From NCBI GenBank assembly GCA_022340315.1, contig JAJDOD010000030.1, forward strand, positions 1 to 36,385: a stretch of 36,385 nucleotides of DNA, given 5' to 3'. The translations under genes were made by a program, and so were the position numbers. This DNA comes from Silicimonas sp. (GTDB lineage: Bacteria > Pseudomonadota > Alphaproteobacteria > Rhodobacterales > Rhodobacteraceae). The notes under the pieces are model-generated. The model saw nothing but the letters and a program-made list of their open reading frames with translations. It searched no databases and was not told where the DNA came from. Positions 28,815 to 36,385 of the stretch are shown here, piece by piece. Each line of letters opens with the position of its first letter. Position 1 is the stretch's first letter.

Positions 28815-28876
28815 GTTGCATTGACGATGGTGCGGCTTTCATAACGCCTCGGAATGGAACTGGGCGGAGGCGAGCG

Positions 28877-29689
28877 ATGGATTTCAGCGATATCGAGAAA
28901 CGCGGCTTGGTGCTTCTTGGCTGTGGCAAGATGGGAAGTGCGATGCTGCGGGGCTGGCTGGATGCCGGGCTTTCGCCGTGGGCGGTGTCGGTCATCGACC
29001 CCAATCCGTCCGACTGGTTGCAGAAGAGTGGTGTGAAGGTGACGACCGAGTTGCCGCCTTCACCTGCAGTGGTGGTCATCGCTGTGAAGCCGCAGATGGT
29101 GGCCGAGGCCTTGCCCCTGCTGTTCGTGCTGGGCGGTGCCGGAACGGTTTTCCTGTCGGTTGCCGCTGGCACCACGCTTGCGACGTTCGAGGGGATGCTT
29201 GGCGCAGGGACACCGATCATCCGGGCGATGCCGAACACGCCTGCGGCCATCGGGCGCGGAATTACGGCACTGATCGGTAACACGGCAGTGTCGTCCGATG
29301 CACTGGCGCTGGGCGAGCGGCTTCTCTCTGTCGTGGGCCAGACGGTGCGGGTCGAACGCGAGGCGGACATGGATGCGGTCACCGCAGTCTCCGGCTCAGG
29401 TCCGGCCTACGTGTTTCATCTGATCGAGACACTAGCGGAAGCTGGTGCCGCCGAGGGGCTTTCACCAGATTTGGCGATGAAGCTGGCCAAGGCAACGGTG
29501 GGCGGTGCCGGAGCGCTGGCCGAGGCGTCGGACGAGGACCCGTCGCAGTTGCGGGTCAACGTGACCAGCCCGAATGGAACGACGGCAGCGGCACTTGAGG
29601 TGCTGATGGACGAATCGGGTGGCTTTCCCAAGTTATTACGGCAGGCGGTCCATGCGGCGGCGGAGCGGAGCAGAGAGTTAGGCAAATGA
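28877..29689 (+). CDS. proC: Pyrroline-5-carboxylate reductase
   Basis: A 270-residue NAD(P)H enzyme that reduces 1-pyrroline-5-carboxylate to proline, the last step of proline synthesis. The dinucleotide-binding loop is VLLGCGKMGSAMLRGWL; VIAVKPQM and IRAMPNTPAAIGRGIT follow, and the C-terminal P5CR signature is seen as AVSGSGPAYVFHLIETLAEAG and VTSPNGTTAAALEVL. The start follows GGAGG by six bases. The frame is open upstream, but only the shorter form matches relatives. The csaA start overlaps its stop by four bases, so these two are coupled. Confidence 0.95.
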   Translation: MDFSDIEKRGLVLLGCGKMGSAMLRGWLDAGLSPWAVSVIDPNPSDWLQKSGVKVTTELPPSPAVVVIAVKPQMVAEALPLLFVLGGAGTVFLSVAAGTTLATFEGMLGAGTPIIRAMPNTPAAIGRGITALIGNTAVSSDALALGERLLSVVGQTVRVEREADMDAVTAVSGSGPAYVFHLIETLAEAGAAEGLSPDLAMKLAKATVGGAGALAEASDEDPSQLRVNVTSPNGTTAAALEVLMDESGGFPKLLRQAVHAAAERSRELGK

Positions 29690-30021
29690 CCATTTCGTTC
29701 GACGAGTTCATGAAGGTGGATATCCGGGTGGGCGAGATCGCCCGCGCCGAGCCGTTCCCCGAAGCGCGCAAGCCCGCAGTAAAGCTCTGGGTCGATTTCG
29801 GGCCGGAACTTGGTGTGAAGAAAAGCTCGGCGCAAATTACGAAACACTATGATGTCGACGGTTTGCCGGGACGTAAGGTACTGGCCGTGGTGAATTTTCC
29901 GCCACGCCAGATCGGGCCGGTGATGTCGGAAGTGCTGGTGCTCGGAGTTCCGGACGATGAGGGCGAGGTCGTTCTGCTGACCCCGGACAAGGACGTTCCC
30001 ATCGGCGGGCGGATGTACTGA
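29686..30021 (+). CDS. csaA: CsaA-like tRNA-binding domain protein
   Basis: A 111-residue stand-alone tRNA-binding (OB-fold) protein. It starts TISFDEFMKVDIRVGEIARAEPFPEARKPAVKL in outline; SSAQITKHYD and VLAVVNFPPRQIGPVMSEVLVLG are the conserved fold stretches, as in CsaA and in the EMAPII/MetG C-terminal domain. CsaA has been described as a secretion-linked chaperone in Bacillus, but binding of tRNA is the more general property. Its start lies in the proC stop (ATGA). Confidence 0.92.
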   Translation: MTISFDEFMKVDIRVGEIARAEPFPEARKPAVKLWVDFGPELGVKKSSAQITKHYDVDGLPGRKVLAVVNFPPRQIGPVMSEVLVLGVPDDEGEVVLLTPDKDVPIGGRMY

Positions 30022-30293
30022 TACGGGCGAACCTTGCCAGCTAATTCGGACATTCGTACGCATCGAGTAAGCAACTGTGCCAGGCCGACACGCCAATTTG
30101 GCGGCAATTGTGGCAAATCTCGGGCGCTTGGTAACAGGAAACGTGCCCATTGATTGCCGATATGGATGAGATACGGGCCTCCCCACGTCTTTATTTCGAG
30201 AGGCGAGACAATAGTCGCCGAAAATTGACCGAACTGCCCACCTTCTGCCATGTTTATGCCGTGAGAGAGTTTTTTTGTCTGGGGGCAGCTGTT

Positions 30294-30701
30294 ATGAGTA
30301 CTTCTCGCTACTTCCGTGGTGTCCGTCGTTTTAGAAGCGACGAGGACGCCAGTGTTACTATCGAATTTGTCCTTTGGTTGCCGTTGCTGTGCAGTCTTTT
30401 TCTGATCGCGACCGACGCGACGATGGCGTTCATGCGGCAATCGCAGATGTGGCAGGTATCTCGGGACACCGCCCGAATATTCTCTCGGCATGGCATGACC
30501 CAGGACGTGGCGCGGGATTATGCGCGCGCTAACGCTGCCTTCGGATCCACAGTTCCGGACGTTTTGGTTGAAACGAACGGTTCGTTCGTAGTCGTTTCGA
30601 TTGCCACGCCCGCGTCGGCGATGACGGTGTTCGGCACCCTCAACTTTGCCCTTGGCGACAATATAACCACACGGGTCGTTCATGCCATGGAGCCAAGCTG
30701 A
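30294..30701 (+). CDS. TadE-like pilus assembly / minor pilin protein
   Basis: A 135-residue protein with a short basic N terminus (RRFRSDEDASVTIEFVLWLPLLCSLFLIATDATMA in outline). The segment E-D-A-S-V-T-I-E-F followed by one hydrophobic helix is the TadE-type pseudopilin N terminus, usually processed by a prepilin peptidase. The rest is a short periplasmic domain. GGGGGCAG precedes the ATG. It overlaps the next gene by one base (TGATG), and the two form a pair. No tadA, tadB, tadC, rcpA or flp gene is visible nearby, so this is an orphan pair. The 272 bases before it hold a GCCAATTTGGC palindrome near 30089-30099 but no clear promoter. Confidence 0.8.
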   Translation: MSTSRYFRGVRRFRSDEDASVTIEFVLWLPLLCSLFLIATDATMAFMRQSQMWQVSRDTARIFSRHGMTQDVARDYARANAAFGSTVPDVLVETNGSFVVVSIATPASAMTVFGTLNFALGDNITTRVVHAMEPS

Positions 30702-32146
30702 TGACTGGGAACATGAGCTCGAAATTCATCAATCGCGAGGATGGCGGTGGAACGGTGTTCTCGCTTTTCATTCTTTTGGTCCTCTGTGTGATACTGGGTG
30801 TGATGGTCGACGCGACCAATGCATGGCGGAACCGGACCATGTTGGCCCAAGCGGCAGATGTTGGCAGCCACGCAGGTGCCGTGGCGCTGGCTTATGAGGC
30901 GTCCGAGGCCGACGCGGTTGCAGCTGCACGGGCACTTGTGCGTATGAACTTGCCGCAGTCGCGCTTTGGCGACTTGTCGGAACGCGATGGCGATATCTAT
31001 CTGCTGCACTTCGATCCCGACACCCGGAAGTTGTATGAAAACGGTCCGCGAAACGCGGTTGCCGTCCAGACGAACCGGCTCGCAGAACGCGGCAATCCGG
31101 TGGGAACGTTTCTTCTGAAGTTCGCCAGCATTGGTTGGTGGAACGTCAACGAAGTCAGTGTCGCGGTGTTCGATGTCAGTTCAAGATGTCTCGGCACCGA
31201 TGGCATCTACGGCGAATCGCAGATCCGTGTGTCGTCGTTGGCATACTTCGGCACCGGTTATTGTGTGCATTCCAACGACCGGGTCTGGCTGCCGCAACAG
31301 GTGACGTTCGGTCCCGAAACGCTTGTGTCCATGCCTCGCCTGGCGGATTGCCAGAACAAGTGCAATCCCGAGGCCAATCCCGGTATCCAGACTGGCGAGT
31401 TTCCCATGATCTTCCCCGATTTCGGTGATTTCATCATGGCGACGCATGACGCTTTTGGCACTGATGGGCTGGGCGAAGGAGATAAGGCAGACTTTTTCGA
31501 GGACCGCGAAGTCGATAACGATCTGACGCCGCTGGTCGAAGCAGGCGTTATCGCTCTCGATCCGGAGTTGCCCACCACACCGCCGAAGGGAAAGGTCATC
31601 AACCTGAACCATGCCCAATTCCATGCCATCGAACGGCTGCCGTCCGGGCTGGTCTACAATGTGACTTGTACCGCGAACGGCAACGGACCGAATACGAGGC
31701 TGAGTTTCAGCGACACGGCGGGCAAGATGGAGGATGCGGCGCTGCTTACAAATTGCTCGCTGGATTTCAAAGATGGCTCGGTGGTCGAAGGTAGCCTCAT
31801 CGTGACAACACGCAACTCTGCGTCTGCCGCGGTTGTCTCGGGCGAAGACGTCCAGATCGGGGACACCGCAGTAGGAGAGTGCGAACCAAGCGACCGCACC
31901 ACGATCATGTCGATGTCTGGCGTAAGTGTACCGGCCAAGTTTGCTGCCTCGAACGTTACGATGATCGTGGACGACACGGTTGACATCGCCTCGGCCTCGT
32001 CCTCGGGTGATACCAGCCACGGCCTGACGATCTATGCGACGAAAGAGGTCGACATCGCCGCACAGCACACGTTTATCAGCTGTGGCATCACCGACGATAC
32101 CCTTGTGCCACGCGGCAAGCTGATCCGGCACGTCGCGACCAATTGA
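30701..32146 (+). CDS. TadG-like protein
   Basis: A 481-residue protein of the TadG/Tad-domain type. An N-terminal leader with NREDGGGTVFSLFILLVLCVILGVMVDATNAWRNRTMLAQAADVGSHAGAVAL in outline is the Tad signature: a helix, then the D-x-x-x-x-x-R-x-x-L-Q-x-A-A-D motif. A long extracytoplasmic region follows with several cysteines (SRCLG, GYCVH, ADCQNKCNP, TCTANG, TNCS, ECEPS, ISCG), which suggests disulfide bonds. I see no von Willebrand A domain, which classical TadG carries. With the preceding TadE-like gene it may form minor pilins or a surface complex. It ends before a terminator. Confidence 0.82.
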   Translation: MTGNMSSKFINREDGGGTVFSLFILLVLCVILGVMVDATNAWRNRTMLAQAADVGSHAGAVALAYEASEADAVAAARALVRMNLPQSRFGDLSERDGDIYLLHFDPDTRKLYENGPRNAVAVQTNRLAERGNPVGTFLLKFASIGWWNVNEVSVAVFDVSSRCLGTDGIYGESQIRVSSLAYFGTGYCVHSNDRVWLPQQVTFGPETLVSMPRLADCQNKCNPEANPGIQTGEFPMIFPDFGDFIMATHDAFGTDGLGEGDKADFFEDREVDNDLTPLVEAGVIALDPELPTTPPKGKVINLNHAQFHAIERLPSGLVYNVTCTANGNGPNTRLSFSDTAGKMEDAALLTNCSLDFKDGSVVEGSLIVTTRNSASAAVVSGEDVQIGDTAVGECEPSDRTTIMSMSGVSVPAKFAASNVTMIVDDTVDIASASSSGDTSHGLTIYATKEVDIAAQHTFISCGITDDTLVPRGKLIRHVATN

Positions 32147-32165
32147 AAAACAGGGAAACAAGACT

Positions 32166-32193
32166 GGCGCCGTCCGCAAGGGCGGCGTCTTTT
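32166..32193 (+). terminator. Rho-independent terminator after the TadG-like gene
   Basis: GGCGCCGTCC - GCAA - GGGCGGCGTC, ten paired positions including two G-T wobbles and a GNRA tetraloop, followed by TTTT. It starts about 20 bases after the stop. Confidence 0.85.
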
Positions 32194-32196
32194 GTT

Positions 32197-32238
32197 TGGC
32201 GGCTGGCGGCTGGCGGCTGGCGGCTGGCGGCTGGCGGC
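32197..32238. repeat. Heptanucleotide tandem repeat, TGGCGGC x 6
   Basis: Six perfect head-to-tail copies of the 7-bp unit TGGCGGC lie directly after the terminator and about 155 bases before the CAP-domain gene. It is non-coding in the sense reading used here. Perfect copies suggest slippage and length variation between strains. Confidence 0.9.
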
Positions 32239-32392
32239 AGTCGGCGGGTAATCGCCCGTTCCGCGCGGGCATACACGAAGAGATGCTGGGTTTTCCGCTG
32301 AATCCCCAAGGCCGACCGGCCATTGACTTCGTTTCGCCCCAATTCATAGGTTGAATTGTTGCCATGAGTTGTTTGCGAGAGGGTACCTGGGG

Positions 32393-33028
32393 ATGATGCC
32401 GCGTTTTGCTGGCTGCTTGGCAGCCATTGCACTGACTTGTGCCGCAGTTTCGTCGGCCCAAGCTTGCAGTCGCAATGTCCCGGTCAATGCCGCGCGCACT
32501 ATCGTTCCGGCCGGGCCGATCAACCAGGCGCTTCTGGACAAGGCGGTTCGCGTCGAAGTGAACTATCATCGTTGCCGCGCCGGGCTGCGGCCGCTTCAAC
32601 CGGCCGGGCCGACGCTTGTAAAGCAGGCGCGCCGACACAGCCAATGGATGGCGAGGCGGCAGAAGCTTGCGCATGTCAGCGGTGTTCGGGGCGCATCGAC
32701 GTTGAAGGAACGCGTTCGCTCGGCAGGCATTCGCGCCACCTACGGCGCCGAAAATATCGGGATGATCCACCGCTACAGGATCGACGACAAGCGTATCAAG
32801 ATCGTCAGCGCGGGGAGATGCCAGTTCGCTACCCGTTCGGGCCAGATCTTGCCCTCGCACACTTATGCCTCGCTTGCACGGTATTCGGTGCAGCGGTGGA
32901 TGAACTCGCCAGGTCACCGGAAGAATATCCTGAACCGCGACGTCTCGCGCGTTTCAACCGCAGCATCTTTCGATCCGAAGGCGCGGTATTGCGGGCTATT
33001 CTGGATGACGCAGAATTTTGTCGGATAG
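32393..33028 (+). CDS. Secreted CAP-domain (SCP/PR1-like) protein
   Basis: A 211-residue protein with a signal peptide (PRFAGCLAAIALTCAAVSSAQA) and one CAP domain. It reads NYHRCRAGLRPLQPAGPTLVKQARRHSQWMARRQKLAHVSG in outline, then ERVRSAGIRATYGAENIGM and the C-terminal SPGHRKNIL and GLFWMTQNFVG, all matching the CAP fold, including its conserved histidines and glutamate. Cysteines after the signal peptide suggest periplasmic or extracellular location. The role of bacterial CAP proteins is largely unknown. GAGAGGG lies nine bases before the first of two adjacent ATGs; the exact one used is open. It ends 11 bases from the tdk end, convergent. Confidence 0.88.
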   Translation: MMPRFAGCLAAIALTCAAVSSAQACSRNVPVNAARTIVPAGPINQALLDKAVRVEVNYHRCRAGLRPLQPAGPTLVKQARRHSQWMARRQKLAHVSGVRGASTLKERVRSAGIRATYGAENIGMIHRYRIDDKRIKIVSAGRCQFATRSGQILPSHTYASLARYSVQRWMNSPGHRKNILNRDVSRVSTAASFDPKARYCGLFWMTQNFVG

Positions 33029-33039
33029 CCGGGGCCCTT

Positions 33040-33621
33040 TCAGCGATCCCCCACTGCCTCCCTCCAGTGCTTGCGGCAAAGCGGAACATAGGTCTCGTTG
33101 CCGCCGATCTGAATCTGCTCGCCTTCGGTCAAGGGCGTGCCATCGGCATCGCGTCGGACCACCATCGTAGCTTTTTTGCCACAATAACAGATGGTACGCG
33201 CCTCGCGCATCTCGTCTGCGAGGGCGAGGAGGGCCGCCGATCCCGGGAAGAGTTCACCCCTGAAGTCGACGCGGAGGCCATAGCACATGACCGGAACCTT
33301 GAGGTCGTCAACGGCGCGCGCAATTTGCCAGACCTGGTCCTTGGACAGGAATTGTGCCTCGTCGAGAAAGACACAATCGAGACTGTCCTGGCGCTGCCGC
33401 TTGCGGATCATCTCGAAGAGATCGGAGGCGGCGTCGAAGGTGTCCGCACTGACCTCAATTCCGATGCGGCTGGCGATCCGTCCGCGCCCCGCACGTCCGT
33501 CGATGGCGGCGGTCAGGTGATAGGTCTTCATTCCACGCTCGCGGTAATTATACGACGCCTGGAGAAGCAGCGTCGACTTCCCCGCATTCATAGTGGAATA
33601 GTGGAAGTAGAGCTTGGCCAT
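33040..33621 (-). CDS. tdk: Thymidine kinase (type II)
   Basis: A 193-residue nucleoside salvage enzyme that phosphorylates thymidine with ATP. The P-loop is STMNAGKST (K15), the Walker B-like block is VFLDEAQFLSKDQV, the lasso/zinc region has C-x-C in ICYCGKKATM and a distal C in YVPLCRKHW, and GGNETYVPLCR is the TK1-type thymidine-binding stretch. It is separated by about 264 bases from the divergent kinase gene. That interval holds a short TAGATTG direct repeat (two copies near 33683) and no gene. Confidence 0.94.
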   Translation of the reverse strand: MAKLYFHYSTMNAGKSTLLLQASYNYRERGMKTYHLTAAIDGRAGRGRIASRIGIEVSADTFDAASDLFEMIRKRQRQDSLDCVFLDEAQFLSKDQVWQIARAVDDLKVPVMCYGLRVDFRGELFPGSAALLALADEMREARTICYCGKKATMVVRRDADGTPLTEGEQIQIGGNETYVPLCRKHWREAVGDR

Positions 33622-33885
33622 ATCAGCGGCCTATCTGCTTGCCGGTGACGCCGCAAGGGCGTGCACAATGGCAGGCACGCGCTTAGATTGTAGATTGATA
33701 AACAATTCCAAAAAAGCCGCAGGATTGAATAGCTAATGGCCCGATCGCGCCACAATCTTGGCCCATTCTGCCGATAAAACCAAGGCTGTCACAACCGGAC
33801 GGGTGGCGGCGAAACGATGTGTTTCCCTTGTTTTCAAGGACTGCCGAAGCCCGGTTCCAAGAAGTGATGGGATTTTGGGTGAGAT

Positions 33886-35202
33886 ATGGACGCAGGCCCG
33901 CAACAGAACGACTCATTCGCTGATGCGCTGAAGCCCGGCACGGAGCTTCTGCACGGCCAGTTCAGGATTGAGAAGTTCCTGAATGCCGGCGGGTTCGGCA
34001 TGACGTATCTGGCCCGCGACAGCCTGGACCGGATCGTCGTCATCAAGGAATGCTTCCCGTCTTCGATGTGTTGCCGCCAGAAGGGCAACGTCATGGCGCG
34101 GTCGCGCCAGCACCAGGCGGAATTCGACGCGGTCGTGAAACATTTCGGGGCGGAGGCGCGGCGTCTCTCGAAGCTGCAGCACCCGAACATCGTCGGCATC
34201 CATCAGGTCTTCGAAGACAACATGACCGCCTACATGGCGCTGGACTTCGTGCGTGGCCGCGATCTTCTGGACACCATCGAAGACCCCAAGATGAAGCTGC
34301 ATCCGCGGGACGTGAAGGGCATCCTGCTCAAATGTCTCGAAGCGGTGCACTACATTCACACCAACGACGTACTGCATCGCGACATCAGCCCGGACAACAT
34401 CCTGATCGACGGCAAGGGTAACCCGGTGCTGATCGACTTCGGCGCGGCCAAGGAAGAGGCGACCCGCGCCTCGCGCGCGCTGAGCGCCCTGCACGTGGTG
34501 AAGGATGGCTACTCTCCGCATGAGTTCTATATCGCCGGGTCAGTTCAGGACGTGTCCTCGGACCTTTATTCGCTGGGCGCGACGTTCTATCACGTGCTGA
34601 CCGGCGAAGCGCCGCCGGACAGCCAGGCCCGTGTTTCAGCCATCGCGGGCGACCGGCCCGATCCCTATCGTCCGGTGACTGGCAAGTTCCCGCAGTTCGA
34701 GGATGCGTTCCTTGCCGCGATCGACAAGGCGCTTTCCGTCTTCCCTCCGGACCGGCTGCAATCAGCGCGGGAATGGATCGAACTGATCGACACGGAACGC
34801 CGCCGTTCGGCCGCGCTGGCACAGGCGGAACTGGATCGTCAGATCGAACTGTCGATCTCGCGGCTGGTCAAGGAAACCAATCAGGCGGTGGAAGCGGATA
34901 TCAAGATCCAGCAGGCCAAGCAGGCCGCCGAACGCAAGGAGGCGCAGCGTCTCCAGAAACTGGTGCAGGAGCAGCAGCGGCAGCGCAAGAAGACCCTCGA
35001 CGAGCTGGCGATGCTCGATGATTTCGAATTCGGGGAAGAGCAGAAACGGGCGCGCGATCACTCGGCTCAGCAGTCCGCGAACCAGGCACATGACCAAGTA
35101 AACGGCACCAAGCGAAAGAAGCGTTCGCTGCTTTCGCGCGTACTGCCGTTCGGCATCCTGCGGGGCACGCTCCGCGGAAACCGCCGGTCTGATTATTTGT
35201 GA
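33886..35202 (+). CDS. Hanks-type serine/threonine protein kinase
   Basis: A 438-residue protein with an N-terminal kinase domain (about 26-300). The glycine-rich loop is LNAGGFGMTYLA, the ATP lysine K54 is in VVIKECFP, the catalytic loop is HRDISPDN with D166 and N171, and the metal-binding DFG is at 184-186 (LIDFGAAKE). All catalytic residues are present, so it should be active. A Q/E/K-rich coiled-coil-like stretch (about 300-390) and a basic tail (TKRKKRSLLSRVLPF) follow; I see no transmembrane helix, unlike PknB-type kinases with extracellular sensors. The next gene starts 11 bases later, so its acidic product is a likely partner or substrate. Signal and targets are unknown. Confidence 0.9.
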   Translation: MDAGPQQNDSFADALKPGTELLHGQFRIEKFLNAGGFGMTYLARDSLDRIVVIKECFPSSMCCRQKGNVMARSRQHQAEFDAVVKHFGAEARRLSKLQHPNIVGIHQVFEDNMTAYMALDFVRGRDLLDTIEDPKMKLHPRDVKGILLKCLEAVHYIHTNDVLHRDISPDNILIDGKGNPVLIDFGAAKEEATRASRALSALHVVKDGYSPHEFYIAGSVQDVSSDLYSLGATFYHVLTGEAPPDSQARVSAIAGDRPDPYRPVTGKFPQFEDAFLAAIDKALSVFPPDRLQSAREWIELIDTERRRSAALAQAELDRQIELSISRLVKETNQAVEADIKIQQAKQAAERKEAQRLQKLVQEQQRQRKKTLDELAMLDDFEFGEEQKRARDHSAQQSANQAHDQVNGTKRKKRSLLSRVLPFGILRGTLRGNRRSDYL

Positions 35203-35213
35203 GAGGCAGTGAC

Positions 35214-36385
35214 ATGAAAATCTTGTCCCGGATGTTGTCCAAGAAAATCGACCCGCAGAACCCGGTCGACCTGGAGCATGAAGACGGCGAACGCCCTGGC
35301 CTCGACGACGCCGGACAGGTGCGCGGCGGACGGGTCCGCAGCGCCGCCCTTTCGCAACCGATCACCGCACCGAAGGAAGAAGAGCCCGAAGTGGCCGGAT
35401 CGGGCTGGGCGCAGGATGGCGATTGGGACGACGACTGGGACGATGATGAGAATTGGGGCGAGGAAGACGATCCGGCCGCAACCTTGGAAGAGCGTCGCCG
35501 GACTGCGGACAAGGAGCATCTCGTAAGTGAGATCCGCGAGGCCATGACCTCGGTTGGTCAGACCGCCCGCCCGGCATCGAGACAGAGATCTGACTCTTCC
35601 GGGTTTTCGGAAGCCCAGGAATTTGCGCGGCGCGCCCGTGCCCGAAGCCAGATGAACGAAGCCGATGACGAGACCGAGGACCGAATCCTCGAGAAAACCG
35701 AAGACGTGATGTCCGAGCGCGAAACCAGCCGTCGCCGGTCCGCGATGGCCCATATGAAGGCCGCCGCCGCGGCAACGAAGGCGGATCGCGTGCTTCGTCA
35801 TGTCGCCAGCCGCGACAGTTCGGCTGATCCCGAGGAACAAAGCCCTTACAGGGAAGACCTGGCAAAAGTGGTGCGTCCGCATTCCACCAGCCGCCCGATC
35901 AGCCGGCAGGTAAGCCGTCCGACCACCGCCACCCCGGTCTGGGATCAGGGCGAGGGCGACGAGGATGCCGCGCTGTTCGCGGCAGCCGAAAACGGGGCCG
36001 AGGACGATCCTGTCGCATCGGTCGAACAGGAAATGTCGGCGGCCGAGGAGCGGCGCCTTTCGCGGAGGCCAGTGAGCATGAGCAAGGACGATTTCGCCGA
36101 CGATGACCTTCTGCCCGATCACAAGCCGCGCGCGGCACATGAGTTTCCGTCGAGCCGCTTTGCGGTTCCGGTAGATGAGGGCGCAGACGAAGGCAATGCA
36201 TTCGACCCCTTCGAGGATGCCGCAGAAGATATCTCGGCGGCGTCGCGTCCGACTGACGAATTCGACGATCCGTTCGCCGGCACCGAGTTCGACAGCCACG
36301 AAGGCGAAGATGATGACTTTACGCCTCGTCCGAGCAGCGCGGTGGCCGAAGCAGTGGCTTTCGCCAACGCGACCGATGACGAACT
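35214..36385 (+). CDS. Long acidic low-complexity protein, C terminus outside the window
   Basis: An open frame of at least 390 codons that runs off the right edge without a stop. AGAGGCAGTGAC precedes the ATG. The first residues are basic (MKILSRMLSKK); from residue 65 a striking tryptophan/aspartate block reads GWAQDGDWDDDWDDDENWGE, and the rest is rich in E, D, S, R and A with many SR and RS/RPS pairs that could be phosphorylated. No fold is visible in the part present. In related Rhodobacterales, proteins downstream of such kinases can end in an FHA domain that binds phosphothreonine; that would be beyond the window and is not seen. It is almost certainly co-transcribed with the kinase. 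Confidence 0.75.
   Translation, partial: MKILSRMLSKKIDPQNPVDLEHEDGERPGLDDAGQVRGGRVRSAALSQPITAPKEEEPEVAGSGWAQDGDWDDDWDDDENWGEEDDPAATLEERRRTADKEHLVSEIREAMTSVGQTARPASRQRSDSSGFSEAQEFARRARARSQMNEADDETEDRILEKTEDVMSERETSRRRSAMAHMKAAAAATKADRVLRHVASRDSSADPEEQSPYREDLAKVVRPHSTSRPISRQVSRPTTATPVWDQGEGDEDAALFAAAENGAEDDPVASVEQEMSAAEERRLSRRPVSMSKDDFADDDLLPDHKPRAAHEFPSSRFAVPVDEGADEGNAFDPFEDAAEDISAASRPTDEFDDPFAGTEFDSHEGEDDDFTPRPSSAVAEAVAFANATDDE

Noticed and set aside
30089-30099. Palindrome GCCAATTTGGC as an operator of the TadE/TadG pair
   Set aside because: Short arms, far from the start (about 200 bases) and no known regulator; chance is likely.
31181-32917. A minus-strand frame over the TadG and CAP genes containing QPPAAS repeats
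   Set aside because: The repeats are simply the heptamer array read in the other direction; the frame crosses two real genes.

Overview
The window reads as chromosomal DNA of a marine-type alphaproteobacterium of the family Rhodobacteraceae (Roseobacter group). The evidence is high GC by eye, dense and often ATGA-overlapping genes, and several protein families largely confined to Rhodobacterales: a DUF6478 protein, a core-2/I-branching type glycosyltransferase with a long C-terminal extension, a Hint-domain protein, and a bifunctional sulfate adenylyltransferase/APS kinase. Paired GC-rich intergenic elements of the kind common in this order are also present. I see no rRNA, tRNA, insertion sequence, prophage or CRISPR array. 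Most of the window is core genome, with a few accessory insertions.

Layout. 1-3.6 kb: the 5' end of an unknown gene, a sulfotransferase, then sseA, a GNAT acetyltransferase and a class I aminotransferase. 3.6-3.9 kb: a convergent intergenic region with two facing hairpin elements and a short tandem repeat. 3.9-9.9 kb: accD-folC (minus), divergent from ilvD, a lipoprotein, DUF6478 and a small conserved protein (plus). 9.9-13.0 kb: glycosyltransferase, HIT protein and CHCC zinc finger (minus), divergent from a second sulfotransferase. 13.3-17.2 kb: ihfB-lapA-trpF-GNAT, facing a class A penicillin-binding protein. 17.4-19.2 kb: glnK-amtB and a strong terminator. 19.2-21.3 kb: a sulfate-activating enzyme carrying a MarR-like DNA-binding domain at its N terminus, preceded by a palindromic operator candidate. 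21.5-24.6 kb: GNAT, trxB, an Lrp-type regulator and a Hint protein. 24.8-27.5 kb: the lgt-midA-like-pgeF operon, divergent from ubiK. 28.2-30.0 kb: a YbjN-like gene with a structured 3' UTR, then proC-csaA. 30.3-33.6 kb: a TadE/TadG-like pair, a secreted CAP-domain protein and tdk. 33.9 kb to the end: a Ser/Thr kinase followed by a long acidic, low-complexity protein that runs off the window.

How it fits together. The most interesting thread is sulfation. The window holds an enzyme that makes the sulfate donor PAPS, fused to a regulator domain resembling EPS-associated MarR proteins, plus two PAPS-dependent sulfotransferases, one of them divergent from a glycosyltransferase. This suggests that PAPS supply may be tied to making a sulfated surface polysaccharide; that link is inference. 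Other notable items are a candidate 3'-UTR small RNA after the YbjN-like gene, a Hint protein without its nucleophilic cysteine, an orphan Tad minor-pilin pair, and the kinase/acidic-protein pair at the right edge.
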